Source: Parcubacteria group bacterium GW2011_GWF1_45_5 (GTDB lineage: Bacteria > Patescibacteriota > Minisyncoccia > UBA6257 > Brennerbacteraceae). From it: a DNA stretch of 33,344 nt. Under the pieces are notes generated by a model that worked only from the letters and a program-made list of their open reading frames with translations, was not told the origin of the DNA and made no database searches. Shown one piece after another: positions 7,919-13,713 of the stretch (positions are counted from its first letter, which is position 1; each line of letters begins with the position of its first letter). Location: NCBI GenBank assembly GCA_001001795.1, contig LCLB01000002.1, forward strand, positions 1-33,344. The letters are read 5' to 3'. The position numbers and the translations under genes were made by a program.

Positions 7919-10399
7919 TTATACGCAACTTGTACCCGTAACTTCATCTCCTTGATCTAGGCGCATAAGGTGAACTCCCTGGGTGCTTCTGCCCTGAATA
8001 GGGATGGTGTTCAAGCTCATTCTAATGGTTTGGCCAGCGCGCGACGCCAGGAATGCTTCTTCCTGGTTCGTAACAACGAATGCGCCGGTCAGGTTGCCTG
8101 TTTTTTCCGTTACTTGAGTCGCTTTTATGCCAATACCGCCACGCTTCTGGATGCGATACTCCGAAAGCAAGGACTGTTTCCCGAATCCGGCCCTTGTGAC
8201 CACTAAAAGGTTGTTGGTCTTTCCTTTTTCGGCTCTGGCGACGCCCATGCCGACAACATAATCATGCTCCCGAAGCTCCATACCTTTCACCCCTTGGGCA
8301 ACCCTACCTTGCGCTTTCACCTGGCTTCCTGGGAAGCGGATCAACTGCCCATGAGCCGAAACAATAATACATTCGTTGTCGCTCCTTATAAACTGGGCGG
8401 CGATCAATTCATCGTCTTTGCGCAGATTTAGAACCCGAATTCCGGAGCGCACCGATCCCATAATATCTTGGAGGGGAAGTTTTTTAATCACCCCCATCTT
8501 GGTTACCAAAAGTAAATGAGAAAATTGTTGCAAAGAAGTGTTGTGCGGGTAGGCGATAAACGTAGCGATACTTTCTTGGGCGGTGATGCCGACGAAATTG
8601 TTTACAGGCTTCCCGCGGCTTGTCCGTGTTGCCTCGGGCAAATCGTAGACGCGGGAGAAAAAGAGTTTCCCGGAATTGGTGAGCAAGAAAAGGGTGTCAT
8701 GGGTGCTGCATGCCGCCACCATACGAAGCACATCTTCGTCGCTCTTGGTCTCGAATCCGGCGACCCCTTTCCCTCCCCGTTTCTGAACCCGGAAAACGTC
8801 CTGTTCAATCCGTTTGATGTAATCGGACTGGGATAACGCGACAATGACCTGTTTTTCAGAAACCAACTCTTCTTCGCGGAGTTCTTTTTTCTCGGAACGG
8901 ATAATCTCGGTTTTACGCTTATCGCCGTAGGCCGTCTGTATTTCTTTAATCTCGGTGCCCACCACGGACAATAATTTTTTCGGGGTATCCAGGATTTCCT
9001 GAAACTCTTTGGCCATACGCTGTTTTATCACTAGTTCATCCAGAATTTTTTGGCGCTCCAGCTTTGCCAAACTCTCAAGACGCATAAGGAGAATCGCTTC
9101 TGTCTGCTGATCAGAAAACTTAAAGGTTGCCATTAAGCTCTTTTTTGCCGCCTCACGGCTGACAGCCCCCCTGATGATTTTGATAATCGCGTCAAGATGA
9201 TCGAGCGCTCTCGCGAGCCCCTCTAAAATATGAATACGCTCTTTCGTTTTCGCCAGATCAAAGGCGGTCCGGCGCGACACCACGTTTTTTCGATGTTCCA
9301 AGAAAGCGGCAAGAATCTCTTTAAGGGAAAGTGTCTGCGGCTGGATCCCGTCAACAAGTGCAAGCAGATTCATGTGGTACGTTTTTTCGAGATCGGTATA
9401 ATGAAATAGTTGATTCAAGAGCCGCTGCGGTTGAGCGGATGATTTCAGCTCGATCACAACACGAAGCCCGTCTTTGTCCGACTCGTCCCTGATATCCCTG
9501 ATCCCTTCGAATTTTTTGTCTTCCACTAGCGCCGCTATTTTCTCTATGAGCGTTGCTTTATTAACCTCGTAAGGGATCTCGGTAATAACAATGTCGTACT
9601 CCCCTTTCTTCTTTGCCCGCTCCACGACCTCCGCTCTCCCGCGCGTAACCAAAGAGCCTTTCCCTGTGCTGTAAGCAGTGGTAATATCGTCGCGGTTGAA
9701 AATGATTCCTCCCGTCGGGAAATCTGGTCCCTGGATATATTCCAAAAGTTGTTCGGTAGTGGCATCGGGGTGACTTAAAAGATGCTCCAGGGCACCACAC
9801 ACTTCGGTTAAATTATGGGGAGGAATATTGGTTGCCATACCAACCGCAATACCCACCGAACCGTTCACCAATAAATTGGGAATCCGTGTAGGGAGAACCG
9901 CCGGTTCGGTTCGCGTGTTGTCGTAGTTCTGCCGGAACGCAACGGTTTCTTTTTCAATATCCTCCAGCAACGCATCCGCGTATACCGAAAGCTTCGCTTC
10001 AGTGTACCGTTCTGCCGCCGGAGGGTCTCCGTCGACGCTTCCGAAGTTCCCTTGACCTGTGACTAAAGGATATCGATAGGAAAATTTTTGAGCCATGCGC
10101 ACCAGCGCATCGTAAATGGCCAGATTGCCGTGGGGATGGTACTTGCCCATAACTTCACCGACAACACGGGCCGATTTCACTGTTTTCGCACCATGACGCA
10201 AACCCATTTCGTTCATGGCATACAAGATGCGACGCTGAACAGGCTTCAGGCCGTCGCGTACGTCGGGCAGTGCCCGGGAAACAATCACACTCATGGCATA
10301 TGCCAAATAAGACTCGCGCATTTCTTGCGTAATCTCTCTGGGCGACACGCTTTCACGTGACACCGTTTCTTCTTGTTTATGAATAGGGATGCGTGGCAT
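7919..10399 (-). CDS. gyrA: DNA gyrase subunit A
   Basis: Type IIA topoisomerase breakage-reunion subunit, 826 residues. The N-terminal winged-helix domain includes the catalytic Tyr132 in AAERYTE and the [11 protein letters not shown] loop. The GyrA box QKRGGKG near residue 535 (canonical QRRGGKG), followed by a beta-pinwheel C-terminal domain, identifies gyrase rather than topoisomerase IV. The quinolone-determining segment reads [10 protein letters not shown]: Leu93 sits at the E. coli Ser83 position and Asn92 at Asp82 (codons 10121-10126). A TATAAT overlapping the upstream gene's stop lies 5 nt before the ATG, so an internal leaderless start is possible in addition to operon readthrough. 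Confidence 0.97.
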   Translation of the reverse strand: MPRIPIHKQEETVSRESVSPREITQEMRESYLAYAMSVIVSRALPDVRDGLKPVQRRILYAMNEMGLRHGAKTVKSARVVGEVMGKYHPHGNLAIYDALVRMAQKFSYRYPLVTGQGNFGSVDGDPPAAERYTEAKLSVYADALLEDIEKETVAFRQNYDNTRTEPAVLPTRIPNLLVNGSVGIAVGMATNIPPHNLTEVCGALEHLLSHPDATTEQLLEYIQGPDFPTGGIIFNRDDITTAYSTGKGSLVTRGRAEVVERAKKKGEYDIVITEIPYEVNKATLIEKIAALVEDKKFEGIRDIRDESDKDGLRVVIELKSSAQPQRLLNQLFHYTDLEKTYHMNLLALVDGIQPQTLSLKEILAAFLEHRKNVVSRRTAFDLAKTKERIHILEGLARALDHLDAIIKIIRGAVSREAAKKSLMATFKFSDQQTEAILLMRLESLAKLERQKILDELVIKQRMAKEFQEILDTPKKLLSVVGTEIKEIQTAYGDKRKTEIIRSEKKELREEELVSEKQVIVALSQSDYIKRIEQDVFRVQKRGGKGVAGFETKSDEDVLRMVAACSTHDTLFLLTNSGKLFFSRVYDLPEATRTSRGKPVNNFVGITAQESIATFIAYPHNTSLQQFSHLLLVTKMGVIKKLPLQDIMGSVRSGIRVLNLRKDDELIAAQFIRSDNECIIVSAHGQLIRFPGSQVKAQGRVAQGVKGMELREHDYVVGMGVARAEKGKTNNLLVVTRAGFGKQSLLSEYRIQKRGGIGIKATQVTEKTGNLTGAFVVTNQEEAFLASRAGQTIRMSLNTIPIQGRSTQGVHLMRLDQGDEVTGTSCV

Positions 10400-10405
10400 A
10401 AAAAA

Positions 10406-10801
10406 TTATAATGCAGGAGAGGGGGAGACTATGGGAAGAAACACCGGGATTGTTGATTCAAGCGGTAAAACAACTGGTTTCCCCAATATCCGGCGCCACC
10501 ATCCGTAGAAAACTTCCGAAATGTTCATGGCACCGATAAAATCACCTCCCGCGACATAAATTTTATTCAAACCCAAGAAAAGTTGACCGGAAAATAAGGA
10601 AATACCCTGGACAACCCTCTCCCCTAACGCCGGAGGCGGCGATGCCTGGGGATTGCTGACTTGACGCAAGATGCCCGCAAAAGACACTGCCCATATCAGA
10701 ATAACAAAGGGAATAATAATCCATATAATTGTCTGGTGCACCTTTTCCCGTTTTGCCTTCGGCAACTTTCTCATCTGCTGTAAACGTTCGGTGATTTTCA
10801 T
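10406..10801 (-). CDS. Small single-pass membrane protein, unknown
   Basis: 131 residues. A basic N-terminus (about 22 residues, KLPKAKREK) precedes one hydrophobic segment, TIIWIIIPFVILIWAVSFAG, followed by a proline-rich tail with no recognisable domain. The positive-inside pattern predicts a cytoplasmic N-terminus. It lies 11 nt after the MBL-fold gene and 6 nt before gyrA, clearly within the operon, which supports it being real. No function is recognised. Confidence 0.75.
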   Translation of the reverse strand: MKITERLQQMRKLPKAKREKVHQTIIWIIIPFVILIWAVSFAGILRQVSNPQASPPPALGERVVQGISLFSGQLFLGLNKIYVAGGDFIGAMNISEVFYGWWRRILGKPVVLPLESTIPVFLPIVSPSPAL

Positions 10802-10812
10802 GCCCTGATGAA

Positions 10813-11454
10813 TTATTTTGCAAGCTGTGAGTGCAATACGATAATTGAGGTACGGTCGCGGGATATATCTTTTTTCCGGATGCTCAACCGATCCTGGTAT
10901 TCAACGGAAACATTCATGGCCTTAACCAGTTTTGCCACGGGACCGGATTCTTTCTGCGCAGATGCGTCGTGATACATGAGAGGGATGACAATATTTGCCT
11001 CCAGCTGCATGGCAACCGTTGCCGCTTGACCGCTGTCCGCAAGTCCGTCTCCGCCTATAGGCACACAAAAAATATCGGACCCGCTGCAGAAAGTGCGAAC
11101 CTGTTCGGGAATCTTCGATCCGCTCCAAGCGCCCAGATGGACCACGGTTAATCCTTCTGCCCGAATAACAAAAACGGTGTTTGCGCCGCCTTTGTCGGAA
11201 ACACAGGGAACACCGACAACCGTAATCCCTCCGATCTCGTACTCGCCCGGCGAGGTAATAATAAAAGGGGTTCCTTCGATCCCGGAAACGGTGTTGTACA
11301 GAGGATTATTGACCGAAACGCAGGCAATATTCGCCCGGAATCTTGGGGAACGATCGGCCCCCCATTGCGCATCTTTTCCGAACGGGTTACATACCAAAAC
11401 CGTATCCTGGGTTTCTAATTTTATACAGGACAGCCCGTACCACGTAATAATCAT
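10813..11454 (-). CDS. Metallo-beta-lactamase-fold protein with degenerate metal site
   Basis: 213 residues resembling the UlaG/UPF0173 branch of the MBL superfamily: MIITWYGLSCIKLETQDTVL at the N-terminus, CNPFG where the family has DPF, TSPGEYEIGGITVVGV, and VVHLGAW where the family has CHLGD. The zinc-binding HxHxDH motif is replaced by the segment SVNNPLYNTV, so classic hydrolase activity is unlikely. The start at 11454 is chosen because family similarity begins there and a promoter places the transcript start on this ATG; longer versions would run into the tRNA locus. It is the first gene of the gyrA-tig-clpP operon. Confidence 0.8.
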   Translation of the reverse strand: MIITWYGLSCIKLETQDTVLVCNPFGKDAQWGADRSPRFRANIACVSVNNPLYNTVSGIEGTPFIITSPGEYEIGGITVVGVPCVSDKGGANTVFVIRAEGLTVVHLGAWSGSKIPEQVRTFCSGSDIFCVPIGGDGLADSGQAATVAMQLEANIVIPLMYHDASAQKESGPVAKLVKAMNVSVEYQDRLSIRKKDISRDRTSIIVLHSQLAK

Positions 11455-11461
11455 ACTCAAA

Positions 11462-11490
11462 ACTATATCATACCGAATTACGAAGGACAA
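11462..11490 (-). promoter_or_regulatory. Leaderless promoter of the MBL-gyrA-tig-clpP operon
   Basis: Minus strand TTGTCC (11485-11490), 17-bp spacer, TATAGT (11462-11467), then 7 nt to the ATG at 11454. The predicted start site falls on or next to the A of ATG. Confidence 0.65.
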
Positions 11491-11563
11491 TCGCGCGGAA
11501 TTCAGATTGCCGGATAAAATGTGCGCGCTGAGGGGATTGAACCCCCGGCCTACTCGGTGCACC

Positions 11564-11581
11564 CTGTTAAATTTTTAACAG
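11564..11581. repeat. 8-bp hairpin between tRNA-Val and the outer tRNA 3' half
   Basis: CTGTTAAA/TTTAACAG arms separated by 2 nt, immediately 3' of the tRNA-Val discriminator on the minus strand. No T run follows, so it is a processing or insertion scar candidate rather than a convincing terminator. Confidence 0.6.
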
Positions 11582-11653
11582 TGGGCGTTGTAGGGATTGA
11601 ACCTACGACCTTCTCGGTGTAAACGAGACGCTCTGCCACTGAGCTAAACGCCC
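11582..11653 (-). tRNA. tRNA-Val(TAC)
   Basis: A complete 72-nt cloverleaf on the minus strand. Acceptor GGGCGTT/AACGCCC, D stem GCTC/GAGC, anticodon arm TCTCG-TTTACAC-CGAGA with anticodon TAC, T arm GTAGG-TTCAATC-CCTAC, discriminator A. CCA is not encoded. It lies inside the anticodon loop of the split tRNA described above. Confidence 0.95.
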
Positions 11654-11704
11654 TTATAAATATGAAGGGGTGTAAACCTGTTTGCTGGTAGGTGGACGAG
11701 TCGA

Positions 11705-11724
11705 CCTGCCTGCCGGTAGGCAAG
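11705..11724. repeat. GC-rich palindrome in the D arm of the outer tRNA (copy 1)
   Basis: Core TGCCTGCCGGTAGGCA, a near-perfect palindrome, sits in the D-arm region of the split tRNA. A related element (CCTGCCT...AGGCAGG) occupies the D loop of the second split tRNA at 12334. Elements of this type are familiar as dispersed repeats in CPR genomes; that statement is general recollection, not checked here. Confidence 0.75.
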
Positions 11725-11828
11725 TCTGCCACTGAGCTAAGCGCGCAAAACGAACCAATGGGTCGATGAGGCCTCTTGCCCTCTGGGGGAAATTGTATCA
11801 TTAAATATGAGCTTGAACATAGGGGCCC

Positions 11829-11861
11829 GCCCCGTTAGAAGCCTTAAGCTTCTAACGGGGC
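11829..11861. repeat. Long hairpin of the TTAGAAGC palindrome family
   Basis: Perfect 14-bp stem GCCCCGTTAGAAGC / GCTTCTAACGGGGC with loop CTTAA. It abuts the -35 of the mini-pilin promoter. The core TTAGAAGC...GCTTCTAA recurs in the palindrome at 25445, so it is a dispersed family rather than a unique structure. No T run follows. Confidence 0.8.
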
Positions 11862-11889
11862 TTGACACCAATACAGGTTCGCTTACAAT
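11862..11889 (+). promoter_or_regulatory. Promoter of the 11915 mini-pilin gene
   Basis: Perfect TTGACA (11862-11867), 16-bp spacer, TACAAT (11884-11889). A leader of about 18 nt with no Shine-Dalgarno runs to the ATG at 11915. The -35 directly follows the 14-bp hairpin, so hairpin extrusion or a bound protein could affect it (inference). Confidence 0.65.
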
Positions 11890-11914
11890 ACATACTATAA
11901 GTAATATTTGTTTT

Positions 11915-12250
11915 ATGAAAATAGCAAAAATTCTTCTTGCAGTTGCGGTGATCGGAGCCATAATGGCACCTTTCGCGTTCGCAGCGGACGTCCCGGAAAT
12001 CCCACCAGGACCACAAAATTACGACGAACTCTTGGCTATCGTTAATACAATTTTGGGTTGGTTATTCGCCATCCTGCTCATCATGTCTGCGGTGGTCATT
12101 CTTATGGCTGCATACACCTATGTCACCTCAAAAGGAGATCCCGCAAAGATCAAGGAAGCGACCAATATGATTGTCTACGCGGCAATCGGATTGATTATTG
12201 CTCTCTTGTCTAATGTTTTGCGCAATATTATCCCGACCGTACTTTCGTAA
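11915..12250 (+). CDS. VirB2/TrbC-like small pilin-type membrane protein
   Basis: 111 residues. An N-terminal signal peptide (basic MKIAK, hydrophobic core, likely cleavage after AFAFA-type AXA near residue 23) precedes a mature part with two hydrophobic helices, TILGWLFAILLIMSAVVILM and MIVYAAIGLIIALLSNVL, joined by a short polar loop (TYVTSKGDPAKIKEAT). This is the layout of VirB2/TrbC pilins of type IV secretion, of which CPR genomes carry many stand-alone copies. The ATG at 11915 is chosen for the signal peptide; an upstream in-frame ATG would translate the palindrome. A similar protein is at 28492. No other secretion genes are present in the window. Confidence 0.85.
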   Translation: MKIAKILLAVAVIGAIMAPFAFAADVPEIPPGPQNYDELLAIVNTILGWLFAILLIMSAVVILMAAYTYVTSKGDPAKIKEATNMIVYAAIGLIIALLSNVLRNIIPTVLS

Positions 12251-12270
12251 TACGCCAACCCTGGGAAACA

Positions 12271-12300
12271 ACAAAACCCTGCCTTCGAGCAGGGTTTTGT
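12271..12300 (+). terminator. Intrinsic terminator after the mini-pilin gene
   Basis: Perfect 12-bp stem ACAAAACCCTGC/GCAGGGTTTTGT, loop CTTCGA, T-rich 3' arm. It lies 20 nt beyond the stop codon. Confidence 0.9.
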
Positions 12301-12333
12301 TATACTGTTGATTGTAGTAATGGGCAGGTGGTG

Positions 12334-12352
12334 CCTGCCTGAGGTAGGCAGG
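12334..12352. repeat. GC-rich palindrome inserted in the tRNA-Leu D loop (copy 2)
   Basis: CCTGCCT-GAGGT-AGGCAGG, perfect 7-bp arms. Deleting 18 nt (12334-12351) rejoins GGTG with GAAATGGCAGAC, which differs at one position from the D arm of the neighbouring intact tRNA-Leu. That marks this as a clean insertion. Confidence 0.8.
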
Positions 12353-12379
12353 AAATGGCAGACCAGTCCCGTATAAAGT

Positions 12380-12461
12380 GCTGGGGTGGTGGAATTGGCA
12401 GACACACTAGCTTTAGGAGCTAGCACCGTAAGGTTTGCGGGTTCAACTCCCGCCCCCAGCA
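12380..12461 (+). tRNA. tRNA-Leu(TAG)
   Basis: Complete 82-nt class II tRNA. Acceptor GCTGGGG/CCCCAGC, D arm with GGTGGAATTGGCAGAC, anticodon arm CTAGC-TTTAGGA-GCTAG with anticodon TAG, long variable arm CACCGTAAGGTTT, T arm GCGGG-TTCAACT-CCCGC, discriminator A. CCA is not encoded. It lies inside the split tRNA-Leu above, and its acceptor helix is extended by flanking ATAAAGT/ACTTTAT. Confidence 0.96.
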
Positions 12462-12528
12462 CTTTATGTGGGATGCCGCAAGGCATGGGGGTTCAAGTCT
12501 CCCCTTGCCCACAATAAAGCAAAAAATT

Positions 12529-13320
12529 ATGAAAATCGTTTCCCTCAACGCGTTCGAATCCCCTTTGTCGAGGACGAACAAAATCCGCCTGAAAAAGCTG
12601 ACCGAAGAACTGCTGCGGCTCAAGCCCGACATTATCTGCCTCCAGGAAATCATTAAGGCAAAAACGGCACGACGCATACAAAAATTATTACAGCCGTACG
12701 GATACCGGACATTCATCCAACCCAAAAGAATCTTTAACCATGGCGGCCTGGTCTGCGCCGTGAAGCTACCGGTTATAAAACATGAGTTTACTCCGTTCAA
12801 AAATCAAGGAGTTCACGTGTCGCTCCAGCTTGCGGAACGCATTATTAAAAAGGGATACCAATGCGTAAAACTCCAAACCGACACCTTTCCCGTCACGGTT
12901 TTTAACACTCATGTGGCGAGTATTTTCAGGAAAAAAAGTAAAAAACAATTGCAAACCCGTTTTGTCCACGTGCGCCAACTCTTAGACGCGATAGTCAAAA
13001 CAAAAGGGAATATAATCTCAACGGGAGACTATAATTTTACACCGCACGACCAGGAACATCGCTTTATGGAAAAAGCTGGCGGACTTACAGATCCCCTTGA
13101 AATCACTTACTTTCCTACGGTTTCTCCTAAAAATACCAATCGTAAAAAGAGTTTTATCTGGCCCAAATATTCGGTACGTCACGACTATACCTGGCTTTCG
13201 AAAGGTCTTTTGAAAAAACTACACAAACAAAAAATAATCTTCGATACGCCGTATAAAATAAAAAGAAGGTTTATACACCTATCCGATCATTACGGAATTT
13301 TAACTGAACTAAAAGTATAA
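12529..13320 (+). CDS. Endonuclease/exonuclease/phosphatase (EEP) family protein
   Basis: 263 residues with the EEP fold signatures in order: N-terminal IVSLNAF (metal/phosphate Asn), ICLQEI with the metal-binding Glu near residue 44, FNTHVAS in the middle, TGDYNFTP (the GDFN motif), and C-terminal HLSDHYGIL with the catalytic SDH. The substrate could be nucleic acid, phospholipid or a phosphoester; sequence alone does not decide. No signal peptide, so it is cytoplasmic. The ATG at 12529 is chosen because family similarity begins there; a longer in-frame start would translate the tRNA fragment. It starts 17 nt after the split tRNA-Leu and may be cotranscribed with it. Confidence 0.85.
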   Translation: MKIVSLNAFESPLSRTNKIRLKKLTEELLRLKPDIICLQEIIKAKTARRIQKLLQPYGYRTFIQPKRIFNHGGLVCAVKLPVIKHEFTPFKNQGVHVSLQLAERIIKKGYQCVKLQTDTFPVTVFNTHVASIFRKKSKKQLQTRFVHVRQLLDAIVKTKGNIISTGDYNFTPHDQEHRFMEKAGGLTDPLEITYFPTVSPKNTNRKKSFIWPKYSVRHDYTWLSKGLLKKLHKQKIIFDTPYKIKRRFIHLSDHYGILTELKV

Positions 13321-13361
13321 AATCATAGAAAATCAGCCGCAAACATGCTATAAAAAATCAT

Positions 13362-13433
13362 CCCCTCGTAGCTCAATGGTAGAGCAACAGACTCTTAATC
13401 TGCTGGTTGAAGGTTCGAGCCCTTCCGGGGGGA
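13362..13433 (+). tRNA. tRNA-Lys(CTT)
   Basis: 72-nt cloverleaf. Acceptor CCCCTCG/CGGGGGG (starting with C1, unusual, with one T-G pair), D stem GCTC/GAGC, anticodon loop CTCTTAA with anticodon CTT, T arm GAAGG-TTCGAGC-CCTTC, discriminator A. CCA is not encoded. A TATAAA about 8 nt upstream may be its -10. Confidence 0.92.
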
Positions 13434-13453
13434 CAGATACTACATGCCGCATA

Positions 13454-13481
13454 TTGACGCCAACAGATAGCGTACTATAAT
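13454..13481 (+). promoter_or_regulatory. Promoter of the thrS leader
   Basis: TTGACG (13454-13459), 16-bp spacer, TATAAT (13476-13481). The leader-peptide ATG begins 7 nt after the -10, so the transcript likely starts at or next to that AUG. Confidence 0.8.
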
Positions 13482-13487
13482 CAATAC

Positions 13488-13550
13488 ATGCAAAAATTCA
13501 CCACAACTACTACAACCACAGCAACTCCTTTGTATAGGCAGTGGTTTTAG
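13488..13550 (+). CDS. Threonine-rich leader peptide of thrS
   Basis: A 20-codon ORF, M-Q-K-F followed by nine codons of which eight are Thr (ACC, ACA, ACT, ACT, ACA, ACC, ACA, then GCA Ala, then ACT), then PLYRQWF and TAG. It starts on the predicted transcription start and precedes a terminator and then thrS. Leader peptides rich in the cognate amino acid are the sensing part of ribosome-mediated attenuation (compare E. coli thrL, which controls threonine biosynthesis). Here the regulated gene would be threonyl-tRNA synthetase. The last five codons form the antiterminator strand. Translation would be leaderless. Confidence 0.9.
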   Translation: MQKFTTTTTTTATPLYRQWF

Positions 13551-13604
13551 GACGTTAAAGTGATGCTCTTCAGTGAAAAACCGCTGCCCCAAGCAGCGAT
13601 TTTT
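13537..13604 (+). promoter_or_regulatory. Transcription attenuator: antiterminator/terminator pair upstream of thrS
   Basis: Terminator: CGCTGC (13582-13587)/GCAGCG (13593-13598), loop CCCAA, flanked by AAAAA/TTTTT and followed by more T. Competing antiterminator: GGCAGTGGTTTT (13537-13548), inside the last codons of the leader peptide, pairs over 12 bp (one G-U) with AAAACCGCTGCC (13577-13588), the terminator's 5' arm. Ribosomes stalled on the Thr codons (13500-13526) would leave the antiterminator strand free and allow thrS transcription. Ribosomes reaching the TAG at 13548 would cover it and permit termination. Confidence 0.85.
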
Positions 13605-13631
13605 AATTTCTGCGGAAAGGAGGAAAACGCC

Positions 13632-13652
13632 ATGGCTGCGGAAACTACCTGA
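13632..13652 (+). CDS. Six-codon mini-ORF with strong Shine-Dalgarno (MAAETT)
   Basis: AAAGGAGG (13616-13623), the strongest ribosome-binding site seen in the window, is followed after 8 nt by ATG-GCT-GCG-GAA-ACT-ACC-TGA. It lies beyond the attenuator and ends in two Thr codons. Downstream is a hairpin, GGGGG-c-TGG/CCA-a-CCCCC (13660-13681), before thrS. It may be a second sensing element, a ribosome-loading site, or a remnant. That it is translated is inference. Confidence 0.35.
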   Translation: MAAETT

Positions 13653-13713
13653 GCAGTCCGGGGGCTGGCAATCCAACCCCCACAAATATCAAAAAATAAT
13701 GTAAAATAAATAT

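Larger units (their letters stand above)
11522..11746 (-). pseudogene. Split tRNA enclosing tRNA-Val in its anticodon loop
   Basis: Two distant segments pair as one tRNA. The 5' half starts at 11746 with acceptor GCGCGCT, TA and D-stem GCTC, and ends with anticodon-stem ACTCG (11697-11701). The 3' half has CGAGT (11552-11556), an ordinary T arm (GGGGG, loop TTCAATC, CCCTC) and acceptor AGCGCGC with discriminator A (11522). The acceptor (7 bp) and anticodon stem (5 bp) pair perfectly. Between the halves lie an intact tRNA-Val, about 43 nt of unassigned sequence and a short hairpin. The D arm is interrupted by a GC-rich palindrome. The 3' half reads TGC at the anticodon position, but without the expected U33, so identity is uncertain. 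It is either a tRNA destroyed by insertion or an unusual split tRNA. Confidence 0.65.
12322..12511 (+). pseudogene. Split tRNA-Leu enclosing tRNA-Leu(TAG) in its anticodon loop
   Basis: The 5' half has acceptor GGGCAGG (12322-12328), TG, a Leu-type D arm interrupted by an 18-nt palindrome, and anticodon-stem TCCCG (12367-12371). The 3' half has TGGGA (12469-12473), variable arm TGCCGCAAGGCAT, T arm GGGGG-TTCAAGT-CTCCC, acceptor CTTGCCC and discriminator A (12511). Acceptor and anticodon stems pair with only G-U wobbles. The inner tRNA-Leu(TAG) is joined through ATAAAGT (12373-12379) and ACTTTAT (12461-12467), which also pair, so anticodon stem, linker and inner acceptor make one 20-bp helix. 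Removing the 18-nt palindrome restores a D arm nearly identical to the inner Leu. The 5' side of the break suggests an original TAA anticodon, but U33 is absent. It is either inactivated or an unprecedented split tRNA. Confidence 0.75.

Noticed and set aside
11522-12511. Group I intron in the split tRNAs
   Set aside because: The inserted segments are about 100-150 nt and mostly made of an intact tRNA. There is no room for a group I core and no such pairing pattern was seen.
12466-12528. Upstream start for the EEP-family gene
   Set aside because: It would translate the 3' half of the split tRNA-Leu. Family homology starts at 12529.
13434-13713. A T-box riboswitch for thrS
   Set aside because: No T-box consensus and no tRNA-specifier stem is visible. 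The Thr-codon leader peptide and competing stems explain the region better.
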